From the NCBI GenBank assembly GCA_038184435.1, contig CP116227.1, forward strand, positions 3,191,501 through 3,255,500: DNA of 64,000 nucleotides. The letters are read 5' to 3'. This DNA is from Nocardioides alkalitolerans (GTDB lineage Bacteria; Actinomycetota; Actinomycetes; Propionibacteriales; Nocardioidaceae). This document shows, in pieces, positions 43,658 through 52,258 of the stretch. The stretch's first letter is position 1. Every line of letters starts with the position of its first letter. A model generated the notes under the pieces. The model was not told the DNA's origin. It worked only from the letters and a program-made list of their open reading frames with translations, and did not search any database. Made by a program: the position numbers and the translations under genes.

Positions 43658-43830
43658 GGAAGAAAACGCGGAGTGCGGTGGGGAGGGGATGAGGAGAGTG
43701 CGCCGGCCTCGGCGTGGGGGTGAGACGAGTGCGGGATCCGACCCCGCGACACGCCGAGGAGGCCGGGGCTCCGTCCGCGTTCTCTTTCTCCGGTTCGGGA
43801 GCCCCTCCGGTTCGGTCCGCGTTTTCTTCC
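43658..43830. repeat. B-type inverted repeat pair with a third degenerate copy
   Basis: GGAAGAAAACGCGGA (43658-43672) is perfectly complementary to TCCGCGTTTTCTTCC (43816-43830); a degenerate TCCGCGTTCTCTTTC copy is at 43774. The same motif, with GGAAAACGCGGA core, forms a perfect 16-bp inverted repeat at 59368-59412. Confidence 0.7.
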
Positions 43831-43948
43831 CCCACGGTGGGACGCCGCGACGGCCACCAGCCCGGTCCGCGCGGTCCGCTCTCCCCGTGACGGGGGCGAG
43901 GAGGAGCGGCCGTGCGGGCCGGGCTGGTGGGGTCGGGGGTACCGCGGG

Positions 43949-45685
43949 TCAGCCGAGGACGGTGATCGTCCCCGTCGTGCCGTCGACCTCGATCTCGGCG
44001 CCGTCGGGGATGCGGCTCGTGGCGCTCGCGGCGGAGACCACGCAGGGGATGCCCAGCTCCCGGGACACGATCGCGGCGTGGCTGAAGGGTGCCCCGACGT
44101 CGACGACGACGGCGCCGGCGGCCATGAACAGCGGCGTCCAGGACGGGTCCGTGATGGGCGCGACGAGGATCTCGCCGGGCTCGAGGGCCGACGGGTCGTC
44201 GGGCGTCAGGAGCACGCGGGCGCGACCCCGGGCGACGCCGGTGCAGCCCGAGACGCCGGTGATGGTGCCGCCGGCGGCGAGCACGTCGCCCGCGGCCGCG
44301 TCCCGCCGCTCCCACGTCTCGACCGGCGGCGGGTCGCCGGCCACCACGAAGGGCGGCACGAGGTCGAAGAGCGCCAGGTAGGACGTCTCGCGCTCGCGCA
44401 CCGTCGCCGTGAACGACGACGGGTCGGCCAGGTAGGCGTCGAGCTCCTCCTCGAACAGCATGAAGACCTGCTGCGCGTTGTCGAGGGCGCCCGCGGCCAC
44501 GCCGCGACGGCCGAGCTCGAGCGCCGCGAGGCGCTGCTCGTGCATGAGCATCGCGGCGGTGGTGCGGCCACGCTCGCGACCCCGCAGCCACAGGGCGGCC
44601 GCGCCGTACGCCGCCTCGAACTGCGCGAGACCCTCCTCCGATCCTGCGAGGGCGGCGCGCAGCTCGGTGGCCGCGGCCTCGCGCTCGGCGGCGCGGGCCT
44701 CGGCCTTGACGGCCGGGTCCTCGCCCTCGTCGACACGACGCATGCGGTCGATCGTCGACAGCACCATGTCGGGCTTGACCCCCCACGTCAGCGCGCGGAT
44801 CTCCCACTCGGCAGGTCCGCGGAAGTCCCAGTCGGCGAGGAACTGCCGGAGGTCGGCGACGAACGCCTGCACCTCCGCCTCCTCGCTCGCGACGAGGCGG
44901 TCGTGGAGACCCTCGGTGCCGGCGTCGAACAGCGCCGCGACCGGTCCGGTCGAGGCCGCCCGGCCCAGGCGCCAGATGCCCTTCGACGGGCCGGTCGAGT
45001 CGACGTCACCGATGCCGCTCACGAGGGTGAGGGCCAGCTCGGGACGACCGACCGCGGCGGCCACCTGTGCCATGGCCCCCAGGCCGACGCCCGACTTGAG
45101 GCTGGCCTCGATGTGGTGCTGGAAGAGCCGGCGGGCGAGCGCGTCGAAGGACGTCAGCCGGCGACGCAGCTCCTCGTCGGTCGCCGCGGAGAGGTCGGGC
45201 CGCTGCGCGCGGATGGCGTCGACCTCGGCCCGGTCCGCGTCGTACGCCGCCAGGTCGGTCGCCCCCAGCACCTCGCCCATCAGCCAGGCACCGGCCTTGG
45301 CCTCGAAGGCGGGGTCCTCGTCGAAGTCGCGGCGCTCGCTCTCGTAGGACGGGATGCCCGGCATGTCGCCGAAGTACTGCAGGTCGACGGCCTCCGCGGA
45401 CATGCCCGGCACGCGCACGCCGAAGAGACGCATGAGCGACATGTTGATGTAGAGGTAGCTGCCGAACGCCGGGAGGATCGCCTTCTCGACCGACGCGTCG
45501 TAGAGGTCGTGGTCCCAGACGCCACACGCGACGAAGGCGTCGCGCCACCCCGGCTCCAGGTTGTGCTGGAAGCCCGCGGAGGCGTTCAGGGGGCTGATCG
45601 GGTCGGGGAAGATCTCGCCGACGTTGGCGCGCGAGTAGAGCGGGAACAGCTTCGACGTGGCGTCGTCGATCGGCCAGTCAGTCAT
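43949..45685 (-). CDS. PEP-utilising-enzyme mobile-domain protein (dikinase-like, no ATP-grasp)
   Basis: 578 residues. The C-terminal about 110 are the swivelling phospho-histidine domain of PEP synthase/pyruvate phosphate dikinase (GAPFSHAAIVSRELGIPCVV, His536). The first about 450 lack an ATP-grasp and a PEP barrel and look like the substrate-binding part of rifampin-phosphotransferase-like enzymes (SPLNASAGFQHNLEPGW, SLKSGVGLGAMAQVAAAVG). I infer it takes phosphate from a partner, possibly the ATP-grasp protein at 48499, and gives it to a small molecule. GAGGAGATCTCGC precedes the ATG; a promoter and TetR-type operator lie upstream. Confidence 0.8.
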   Translation of the reverse strand: MTDWPIDDATSKLFPLYSRANVGEIFPDPISPLNASAGFQHNLEPGWRDAFVACGVWDHDLYDASVEKAILPAFGSYLYINMSLMRLFGVRVPGMSAEAVDLQYFGDMPGIPSYESERRDFDEDPAFEAKAGAWLMGEVLGATDLAAYDADRAEVDAIRAQRPDLSAATDEELRRRLTSFDALARRLFQHHIEASLKSGVGLGAMAQVAAAVGRPELALTLVSGIGDVDSTGPSKGIWRLGRAASTGPVAALFDAGTEGLHDRLVASEEAEVQAFVADLRQFLADWDFRGPAEWEIRALTWGVKPDMVLSTIDRMRRVDEGEDPAVKAEARAAEREAAATELRAALAGSEEGLAQFEAAYGAAALWLRGRERGRTTAAMLMHEQRLAALELGRRGVAAGALDNAQQVFMLFEEELDAYLADPSSFTATVRERETSYLALFDLVPPFVVAGDPPPVETWERRDAAAGDVLAAGGTITGVSGCTGVARGRARVLLTPDDPSALEPGEILVAPITDPSWTPLFMAAGAVVVDVGAPFSHAAIVSRELGIPCVVSAASATSRIPDGAEIEVDGTTGTITVLG

Positions 45686-45723
45686 GCGAGATCTCCTCGG
45701 TCGGGAAGGTCCGTGGCGTCGAT

Positions 45724-45741
45724 TGCGACGCTGCAGTCACA
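45724..45741. promoter_or_regulatory. Putative TetR operator 1
   Basis: TGCGAC-GCTGCA-GTCACA, inverted repeat of the TGYGAC-N6-GTCRCA type, 39 bases upstream of the dikinase-like gene and touching its -10 element. Same motif at 53478, 53575 and 59151. Confidence 0.65.
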
Positions 45742-45769
45742 TCATGTTGTGAGGCCGGTCACCTGTCAA
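45741..45769 (-). promoter_or_regulatory. Sigma70-type promoter of the dikinase-like gene
   Basis: On the minus strand TTGACA (45769-45764), a 17-base spacer and CATGAT (45746-45741). Transcription would start about 45734, inside operator 1, so a bound repressor would block it. Confidence 0.6.
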
Positions 45770-45893
45770 TAGGTCGATGTCGACCCGAGAATCCCCGCCG
45801 ATCGACTTCTCTGGGGATCGAGCCCGCGAACAACTGGACGAATGTGCGACGGTTCCGTCACAATCGTCATTCCACTGCGAGAGGCGGTCACGC

Positions 45894-46700
45894 GTGCGCA
45901 TCCTGGTCACCAACGACGACGGCATCGAGGCACCCGGCCTCCTCGCCGCCGCCCGCGCCCTGGTCGACGCCGGTCACGACGTCGTCGTCGGCGCCCCGAC
46001 CCGTGACTTCTCCGGCTCGGGCTCGGGTCTCGGCCCGATCGACGACGGCTCCGTCGTCGGGTGGCGCGAGCACCGCCTGCCGGGCGTCGACTGCGCGGCG
46101 TACGCCATCGACGCCCCGCCGTCCTTCGCCGTGCTCGCGTTCTGCTCCCGGCTCTTCGGGCCGTCGCCGGACCTCGTGGTCGCCGGCATCAACGACGGCT
46201 ACAACACCGGGCGCCTCGTGCTCGCCTCGAGCACCGTCGGTGCCGCCCTCACCGCCGCCACCGTCGGGGTCGGGAGCATCGCGGTCAGCACCGCCGAGGC
46301 GCCCCACCACCGCTACGACACCGCCGCCGCCGTGCTCGTCGCCGTCGTGCGCCAGGTCGTGCAGCAGGGCCGGCGCGGCGCCTGCCTCAACGTGAACGTG
46401 CCCGCCCTCGACGTCGCCGACCTCGCCGGCGTCGAGGTCGGCGGCCTGGCGCGCCGCGGCCTCATGGGCCTCGGCCTCGAGCGGGGCGACGACGTCATCA
46501 CGCTGCGTCGCTACGCGAACGACCGCGGGATCGACGGAGGCACCGACGCGGCCCTCGTCGGGGCGGGGTACGTCGCGGTCACCGCCCTCACCGGCGTCAC
46601 CCAGGCCGACCACGGACGGGCGGGCAACGCGGGCCTCGCCGCCGTCGTCGACGCGGCCCGCGCACAGCTCCGCGCCCACGCCGGCGCGACCCCCGTCTAG
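45894..46700 (+). CDS. surE: 5'/3'-nucleotidase SurE
   Basis: 268 residues from a GTG at 45894 with GAGAGGCG upstream; the longer frame to 45777 runs through promoter sequence. Begins RILVTNDDG (metal-binding Asp-Asp) and has VVGAPTRDFSGSGSGLG, GINDGYNTG and a downstream ALTAATVGVGSIAVS region typical of SurE, a metal-dependent nucleoside 5'-/3'-monophosphatase. It is divergent from the dikinase-like gene and convergent with the ferredoxin reductase, so not part of either operon. The usual SxxS motif is changed to a Gly/Ser run. Confidence 0.9.
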   Translation: MRILVTNDDGIEAPGLLAAARALVDAGHDVVVGAPTRDFSGSGSGLGPIDDGSVVGWREHRLPGVDCAAYAIDAPPSFAVLAFCSRLFGPSPDLVVAGINDGYNTGRLVLASSTVGAALTAATVGVGSIAVSTAEAPHHRYDTAAAVLVAVVRQVVQQGRRGACLNVNVPALDVADLAGVEVGGLARRGLMGLGLERGDDVITLRRYANDRGIDGGTDAALVGAGYVAVTALTGVTQADHGRAGNAGLAAVVDAARAQLRAHAGATPV

Positions 46701-46705
46701 CAGGT

Positions 46706-46739
46706 CCGCCCCCTCCCGGGAGACCCGGGAAGGGGGCGG
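46706..46739. terminator. Bidirectional terminator hairpin
   Basis: CCGCCCCCTCCCGGG (46706-46720) pairs with CCCGGGAAGGGGGCGG (46724-46739) with one bulged base and an AGA loop, between the convergent surE and ferredoxin reductase genes. Confidence 0.8.
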
Positions 46740-46754
46740 CGGGAGCGTCGGGGA

Positions 46755-47801
46755 TCAGTCGAACTCGACGACCACCCGCGCACCGAGGGGCCGGGACTGG
46801 CAGCCGAGCACGTAGCCGTCCTCGATGTCCTCCTCGGCCAGCGCCTCCGTCGAGCCCTGCACGACCTCGCCGTCGACGACCGTGCACATGCAGGAGCCGC
46901 AGGTGCCCTCGCGGCAGGAGTACGGCGCTTCGACGCCGTTCGCCAGCATGACGTCGACGAGCGTCTCGGAGCGACCCCAGCGCAGCAGGTGGGTGCGCCC
47001 GTCGAGGGTGACCTCGAGCTCGGCGGCGTCGTCGTCCGCACCGGCGGGCTCCGCCACGGCCAGCGCGAAGGGATCGCCCACGAGGGAGTGGAAGTCCTCC
47101 TGGTGCACGGCCCGCGGCGCGGCCCCGCAGGCCACCGCGGCCTGCTTCGCGACGTCCATGAAGGGCGCCGGTCCGCAGAGGTACCAGGGCTTCTCGCCCG
47201 TCGGGCCGGTCAGCTCGGCCAGGCCGTCCACGGTGGGCAGCCCCCGCTCGCTCTCCAGCCAGTGCCGCACCTCGAACCGGTCCGGGTGGGCGGCGGCGAG
47301 CGCGTCGAGCACGTCGGCGAAGATCACCGACTCCGCGTCCCGGTTGGCGTAGAGCAGCGTCAGACGCCCGCCCGGCACGGCCAGGGCCGCTCGCACGATG
47401 GAGATCATCGGCGTGATCCCGCTGCCGGCCGCGGCCAGCACCATCGACGCCGCGAGGTCGTGGGGCACGAAGGTGCCGGCCGGGGGCAGCACGCGCAGCG
47501 TGGCGCCGGGACGGAGGTGCGCGCACAGCCACCCGCTGGCGTAGCCGTCGGGCGTGCGCTTCACCGTGACGGTCGGCGCGTCGCCGGGCGCGCTGCTCAG
47601 CGAGTAGCAGCGCGCGACCCGGCCGGTGCGCTCGCTCGGCACGGCGAGCGTGAGGAACTGGCCCGGGCGGTGCACGAACCGGTCGGCCAGGTCGGCGGGC
47701 ACGTCGAAGGTGATCGACACCGCGTCGGCGGTCTCCTGCACGACGTCGCGCACGGCGAGCTCGTGGCCCAGCAGCACCGGGTCGAGGGACGTCGCGGTCA
47801 C
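46755..47801 (-). CDS. FAD/2Fe-2S oxidoreductase (KshB/PaaE-like electron-transfer subunit)
   Basis: 348 residues from a GTG at 47801 with GGAGGAGGACCG upstream: an FAD domain (ARCYSLSSAP), an NAD(P) domain (AAGSGITPMISIV, YLCGPAPFM) and a C-terminal plant-type ferredoxin domain with YSCREGTCGSCMC and a final Cys in LGCQSRP, four ligands. Such proteins pass electrons from NAD(P)H to oxygenases. As the last gene of the P450 operon it probably serves that P450 or another oxygenase. GTGA overlap with the TetR gene. Confidence 0.93.
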   Translation of the reverse strand: MTATSLDPVLLGHELAVRDVVQETADAVSITFDVPADLADRFVHRPGQFLTLAVPSERTGRVARCYSLSSAPGDAPTVTVKRTPDGYASGWLCAHLRPGATLRVLPPAGTFVPHDLAASMVLAAAGSGITPMISIVRAALAVPGGRLTLLYANRDAESVIFADVLDALAAAHPDRFEVRHWLESERGLPTVDGLAELTGPTGEKPWYLCGPAPFMDVAKQAAVACGAAPRAVHQEDFHSLVGDPFALAVAEPAGADDDAAELEVTLDGRTHLLRWGRSETLVDVMLANGVEAPYSCREGTCGSCMCTVVDGEVVQGSTEALAEEDIEDGYVLGCQSRPLGARVVVEFD

Positions 47802-48502
47802 CGGTCCTCCTCCGCCCGCGGCAGCAGCCGGTACCAGGACTCGCCGAGGCTGCGCCCCAGCTCGTCGATGCGCTCGCGCCGCGGCGTCGACGCGGGCAGG
47901 CCGACGTGCACGTAGGCGAGCTGCTCGGTGAGGCAGCCGAGCGCCTCCGCCAGCAGGTCGAGGTCCTCGCCGGCCCGGAGGTGGCCGCTGTCGGTGAGGC
48001 GCTGCAGCCACCGACGCGTGCGCGCGACGAAGTCGCCCCGCAGCCGCAGCCACAGCTGGAGGAACCCGTCGTTGGCGCTGGCCGCCGCGGCCTCGCGCAG
48101 GAGGCGCAGGGTGTGCCGGTAGCGGGCGTAGCTGTGCAGGTAGCTCGTGTTGCTCTCGACGAGGCTCTCGAGCTCGAAGCTGTGCCCCGTACGGCGCGTG
48201 GGCACCACCGCGAGGGCCTCCAGCCCCGGCCGGAGCGCGGCCAGGAAGACGTCGTCCAGCGACGTGAAGTGACGGTAGAAGTTGCCCTGCGCCGTGCCGG
48301 CCCGGTGGACGATGTCGGAGACGCGGGTGCGGGTGTAGCCGTACTCGGTGAAGCACTCGATGGCCGCGGTCACGATGCGCTCACGGGTCTGCTCGCCCCG
48401 CTTGTTGGGCCGCTTGGCCGACGGCTCGCCGTCGCGCAGGCCGACGTCGTCGTAGAGCCCGCCGATCATGTCGCTGACGTCGATCACCTCGGGGTCGCTC
48501 AC
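47798..48502 (-). CDS. TetR-family transcriptional regulator
   Basis: 234 residues from a GTG at 48502 overlapping the upstream stop. A polar N-terminal extension of about 40 residues precedes the HTH (RGEQTRERIVTAAIECFTEYGYTRTRVSDIVHRAGTAQGNFYRHFTSLDDVF). The ligand-binding part is helical. It sits inside the operon driven from operator 2, so I infer autoregulation, and it is the best candidate to bind the four TGYGAC-N6-GTCRCA sites. Confidence 0.92.
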   Translation of the reverse strand: MSDPEVIDVSDMIGGLYDDVGLRDGEPSAKRPNKRGEQTRERIVTAAIECFTEYGYTRTRVSDIVHRAGTAQGNFYRHFTSLDDVFLAALRPGLEALAVVPTRRTGHSFELESLVESNTSYLHSYARYRHTLRLLREAAAASANDGFLQLWLRLRGDFVARTRRWLQRLTDSGHLRAGEDLDLLAEALGCLTEQLAYVHVGLPASTPRRERIDELGRSLGESWYRLLPRAEEDR

Positions 48503-49965
48503 AGCTCCTCCGCCCAACGCTCGAGGGTGGCGACGTGGGGGTTCCCCGTCGCCGGTCCGGTGGCTCCGTCAGGCGCGCCCGTGCCCGTCACGTCGCCCCG
48601 GTGGACGGTGCCGGCGGCGCCGTCGACCGTCACCAGGGTCCCGGGCGTCGCGGTGAGCGCGTCGACGACGCCCTCGCCCGCCCCGACGACGCACGGCAGG
48701 CCGATCTCGCGGCAGACGAGCGCCGCGTGGGAGGTGCTGCCGCCCAGCTCGGTGACGACGGCGACGGCCTCGAACATCAGGGGCACGTCCTCCGGCACGG
48801 TCGCCGGACGCACCAGCACGAAGGGCGTGCCGGCGGCCGACAGCTCGAGGGCCTGGCTCTCGTCGCTCACCGCGACGCCGACGGCGACCCCGGGACCGGC
48901 GGACAGGCCGGTGGCGAGCACCTCGGTGCCCGCGCCCACGGAGCCCTGCGCCGCGGCGGCGGCCCGCTGGTCGGCACCGACGCGGGCCACGGCCTCGGCC
49001 CTCGTGATGAGGCCCTCCTCGGCCAGGTCGACGGCGATGCGGGCCGCGGCGACGGCGGACCGCTTGCCGGCCCGGCTCTGCAGCACGTAGAGCCGGCCGC
49101 TCTCGATGGTGAACTCGATGTCGACCAGGTCGCGGTGCTCGCGCTCGAGGAGCGCGGCCACCTCGGCCAGCTCGTCGTGGAGCTCCGGCGACCGGGTGGC
49201 GAGGGTCGCGAGGGGCTGGGGCGTGGCCGCGCCCGAGACCACGTCCTCGCCCTGGGCGCGCGGCAGCCACTCGCCGTACAGGGTGGGGGCGCCGGTGCCG
49301 GGGTCGCGGCTGAAGAGCACGCCCGTGGCGGAGTCGTCGTCGCGGTTGCCGAACACCATGGCCTGCACGGTCACCGCCGTGCCGCCGCCCTCGCCGAGGC
49401 CGTGGCGCTGCCGGTAGGCGCGCACGCGGTCGTTGGTCCAGGAGTCGAAGACGGCGCCGATCGCGGCACGGAGCTGCTCCCAGGGGTCCTCGGGCGGCAG
49501 GGCCCCGGGGTCGTCGAGGACGATCTCGCCGAAGGAGGCACAGAACCGGCGCCACGTGTCGTCAGCCCACTCCGTGTCGCCGGTGCTCGTCGCGAGCGCG
49601 TCGGCGAGGTCGCGGGTGAGACCGAGGTTGAGCACGGTGTCCATCATGCCCGGCATGCTCTGCGCCGCGCCCGAGCGCACCGACACGAGCAGCGGCTCCG
49701 GTCCGGCGCCGAACGTGCGCCCCGTCGCCCGCTCGAGATCGCGGATGCCCGCGACGACCTGCGGCCAGACGCGGTCGGGGAGCCGGCCGCCGGCCGCGTG
49801 GTACTCCTGGCAGACCCGGGTCGTCACCGCGAAGGCGGGAGGGACCCGCAGGCCGAGGGCCCGCATGGCGTTGACGCTGCAGGCCTTGCCACCGAGCAGC
49901 TCGCGGTCGCCGGGCTCCGCACCGTCGAGGGTGACGATGTCGGCCGCGGTCATCAGGTCGGTCAT
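48499..49965 (-). CDS. Truncated-type pyruvate phosphate dikinase: ATP-grasp plus phospho-His domain
   Basis: 488 residues, about half the length of PPDK. ATP-grasp domain (LGGKACSVNAMRALGLRVPPAF, SVRSGAAQSMPGMMDTVLNLGL, VDIEFTIESGRLYVLQSR) and swivelling domain (ELGGSTSHAALVCREIGLPCVV, His413) are complete; the PEP/pyruvate barrel is absent. It should phosphorylate its own His from ATP and then hand the phosphate elsewhere. With the protein at 43949 it may form a split dikinase. GGAAGGACCCGTC precedes the ATG, which overlaps the SDR stop (ATGA). Confidence 0.85.
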   Translation of the reverse strand: MTDLMTAADIVTLDGAEPGDRELLGGKACSVNAMRALGLRVPPAFAVTTRVCQEYHAAGGRLPDRVWPQVVAGIRDLERATGRTFGAGPEPLLVSVRSGAAQSMPGMMDTVLNLGLTRDLADALATSTGDTEWADDTWRRFCASFGEIVLDDPGALPPEDPWEQLRAAIGAVFDSWTNDRVRAYRQRHGLGEGGGTAVTVQAMVFGNRDDDSATGVLFSRDPGTGAPTLYGEWLPRAQGEDVVSGAATPQPLATLATRSPELHDELAEVAALLEREHRDLVDIEFTIESGRLYVLQSRAGKRSAVAAARIAVDLAEEGLITRAEAVARVGADQRAAAAAQGSVGAGTEVLATGLSAGPGVAVGVAVSDESQALELSAAGTPFVLVRPATVPEDVPLMFEAVAVVTELGGSTSHAALVCREIGLPCVVGAGEGVVDALTATPGTLVTVDGAAGTVHRGDVTGTGAPDGATGPATGNPHVATLERWAEEL

Positions 49966-50807
49966 GACGGGTCCTTCCGGTCGGACGTGGTGGGGGCGGC
50001 GGGCCTGGCGGCCCCGGGGGGACCGGGGGGACCGGCCCGGTGGGCGGCGGCGACCCGCGCCGCGAGCAGGCCTCCCTCGACGGGGACGTCGACGCCGTTC
50101 AGCCAGGTAGCCGATCGCCCGAGCGCGAAGACCACGACGGCCGCGATCTCCTCGGGCCGCCCGTGGCGGCCGACGACGCCGGCTGCCCGGGCGATCGCGT
50201 CGACGCCCATGGAGGCGCGGAAGTCGTCGAGGATCGGCGTCTCGATGGGGCCCGGGCTCACCGTGAGCGCGCGGCGCCCGGCGGGGAGCAGGTCGGCGGC
50301 GAGCAGCTGGGTCGCGAGGTTGAGCGCGGCCTTCGACGTGTCGTAGGCGGCCGGGCCCTCCAGCCCGTGCACCGCCAGCCACGCCGCGACGCCGTCGGCG
50401 TCGGTGACGTCGAGCAGGTCGCGGAGCGCCTCGGGTGGTACGGCGCTGCGGTGCGCCGCCACGGACGACACGTTGACGACCGCCCCGCCGGGCTCGATCC
50501 GGTCGACGAGCCCGGCGGCCAGGCGCCGCGGGCCGAGCAGGTTGACGGCCAGCACCGTCGCGGGCGGGCACGTGCCCGGGACGCCCGCCACGTTGGCGAG
50601 GCCCGCGACCTCGGACGGGAGGGCCGCCAGGGCGGCGTCCACCGAGGCGGGGTCGGCGAGGTCGACGGCCACCGGGGTGACGCCGGCGAGCGGCACCGGA
50701 CCCCGGTCGAGCGCGATGACGCCGTGCCCGGCGGCCAGCAGCTGGGCCGCCACCTCGCGTCCGATGCCGGAGGCGGCACCCGTGACGACGTACGGCGCGG
50801 CGCTCAT
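49962..50807 (-). CDS. SDR-family oxidoreductase
   Basis: 281 residues: TGAASGIG cofactor motif, a LANVAG variant of NNAG, VNVSSVAA with the Ser and YDTSKAA with Tyr/Lys, SPGPIETP. Resembles hydroxysteroid- or alcohol-dehydrogenase-type SDRs. A Pro/Ala/Arg-rich tail of about 30 residues follows the core. Coupled by ATGA overlaps to the aldehyde dehydrogenase before it and the dikinase after it; probably oxidises the alcohol made by the P450. Confidence 0.9.
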   Translation of the reverse strand: MSAAPYVVTGAASGIGREVAAQLLAAGHGVIALDRGPVPLAGVTPVAVDLADPASVDAALAALPSEVAGLANVAGVPGTCPPATVLAVNLLGPRRLAAGLVDRIEPGGAVVNVSSVAAHRSAVPPEALRDLLDVTDADGVAAWLAVHGLEGPAAYDTSKAALNLATQLLAADLLPAGRRALTVSPGPIETPILDDFRASMGVDAIARAAGVVGRHGRPEEIAAVVVFALGRSATWLNGVDVPVEGGLLAARVAAAHRAGPPGPPGAARPAAPTTSDRKDPS

Positions 50808-52258
50808 GCCATCACCGCCGTCAGCTCGGTCATCTCGAGCAGGCCGTGGGTGCCGAGCTCCCGACCCCAGCCCGAGTCACCGGAGCCGCCGAAGGGCACG
50901 GCGGGCCGCTCACGGGTGCGCACGCCGTCGACCTTCACCTGGCCGGCGCGGATCTCGGCCGCGACGGCGACCGCCGTGGCGCGCGAGCCGTCGGTGCCGG
51001 CCGACCACACCTCGGCCGAGAGGCCGTACCGGGTGTCGTTGGCCAGGCTGATGGCGTGGTCGAGGTCGTCGTAGCCCTGGAGCACGAGGACCGGTCCGAA
51101 GATCTCCTGCTGCGCGGCCGCGGCGCCCGCCGGGAGGTCGGCGAGCACGACCGGGTCGACGAACCAGCCGTGCCCGACGGCCTCGCTCGGGCGACCGGTG
51201 CCGGTGACGAGGCGGCCCCCGTCGGCGAGGGCACCGGCGACATGGCCGAGCACGCGGTCGCGGTGGGCGCGGGTGACGAGTGGGCCCTGGCGGGTGGCGG
51301 GGTCGGCCGGGTCGCCGAGCACGAAGCGGCCGACCTCGGCGCGCACGACCTCCTCCACCTCCGGCAGCACCGCGGCCGGGAAGAGCAGCCGCGTCGTGGC
51401 GTTGCACGCCTGGCCGGAGTTGACGAGGCCGCTGGCGAGCACGGCCGGGACCACCTCCGCGAGGTCGGCGTCCGGCAGCACGAGGGCCGGGGACTTGCCG
51501 CCCAGCTCGAGGGTGGCGGGCGTCAGGGTGGCGGCCCCCGCGGCGGCGACCAGGCGGCCCGCCGCGACGCTGCCGGTGAAGGTGAGCCGGTCGAGACCGG
51601 GGTGCTGCGTGAGCGCGGCGCCCGTCACGGGGCCGGTGCCCTGCACCACCTGCAGGAGGTCGGCCGGGGCACCGTGGGTCGCGGCGGCCTCGGCGACCAG
51701 CAGGGCGAGCCGCACGGCGTCGTACGGCGTCTGCTCCGACGGCTTGAGCACGACGGCGCAGCCCGCGCCGAGCGCGGCGGCCACCTTCGCGACGATCTGG
51801 TGCACCGGCATGTTCCACGGCGTGATCGCGCCGACGACGCCCGCGCCCCGGCGGTGCAGCACCGCCCCGTCCGAGGTCTGCACCCACGCGAGCGTGCGGG
51901 TGAGCGCGGCCGTCGAGCGCAGCACGCGGGTCGGCAGGTCGACCTGCGTGGCCGCGGCCAGCCAGAGCGGCATGCCCATCTCGGTGCTGACCGTGCCCGC
52001 GACGGCGTCGCCGTCGCGCTCCAGCAGGTCGGCGAGCGTCTCGAGCAGCTCGGCGCGTCCGGCCGGGTCCACCCGGGTCCACCGCTCGTGGGCGGCGCGG
52101 GCGCGGCGTACGGCCTCGTCGACCAGGGCGGCACCGGCCTCCCGGCTCGCCCCGACGACCTCCTCCGTGAACGGGGAGACGACGTCGTGACGGTCACCGC
52201 CCTCCGCGCGCTCCTCGCCCCCGAGCACGTGGCCCGCGAGCGCGGGCAACGGGCTCAC
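50804..52258 (-). CDS. Aldehyde dehydrogenase (NAD(P)+)
   Basis: 484 residues from a GTG at 52258 overlapping the P450 stop: GVVGAITPWNMPVHQIVAKVAAAL, FTGSVAAGR, ELGGKSP (general base Glu) and NSGQACNATTR (catalytic Cys285), plus EIFGPVLVLQGY and PFGGSGDSGWGRELG. Oxidises an aldehyde to the acid, which the acyl-CoA ligase of the neighbouring unit could activate. Second gene of the P450 operon. Confidence 0.93.
   Translation of the reverse strand: MSPLPALAGHVLGGEERAEGGDRHDVVSPFTEEVVGASREAGAALVDEAVRRARAAHERWTRVDPAGRAELLETLADLLERDGDAVAGTVSTEMGMPLWLAAATQVDLPTRVLRSTAALTRTLAWVQTSDGAVLHRRGAGVVGAITPWNMPVHQIVAKVAAALGAGCAVVLKPSEQTPYDAVRLALLVAEAAATHGAPADLLQVVQGTGPVTGAALTQHPGLDRLTFTGSVAAGRLVAAAGAATLTPATLELGGKSPALVLPDADLAEVVPAVLASGLVNSGQACNATTRLLFPAAVLPEVEEVVRAEVGRFVLGDPADPATRQGPLVTRAHRDRVLGHVAGALADGGRLVTGTGRPSEAVGHGWFVDPVVLADLPAGAAAAQQEIFGPVLVLQGYDDLDHAISLANDTRYGLSAEVWSAGTDGSRATAVAVAAEIRAGQVKVDGVRTRERPAVPFGGSGDSGWGRELGTHGLLEMTELTAVMA

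Larger units (their letters stand above)
43519..43948. other. 430-base intergenic region filled with hairpin repeats
   Basis: No convincing gene. It contains repeat copy A1 (43584-43636), B-type half-sites at 43658, 43774 and 43816, and an imperfect inverted repeat of CCGGCCTC-GGCGTG type (about 43701-43716 with 43749-43765). Open frames across it are low-complexity Arg/Pro-rich shadows. The layout resembles the region at 59137-59525. Confidence 0.8.

Noticed and set aside
43689..44381. Open frames over the repeat region near 43.7 kb
   Set aside because: Shadow frames across repeats and antisense to the dikinase-like gene.
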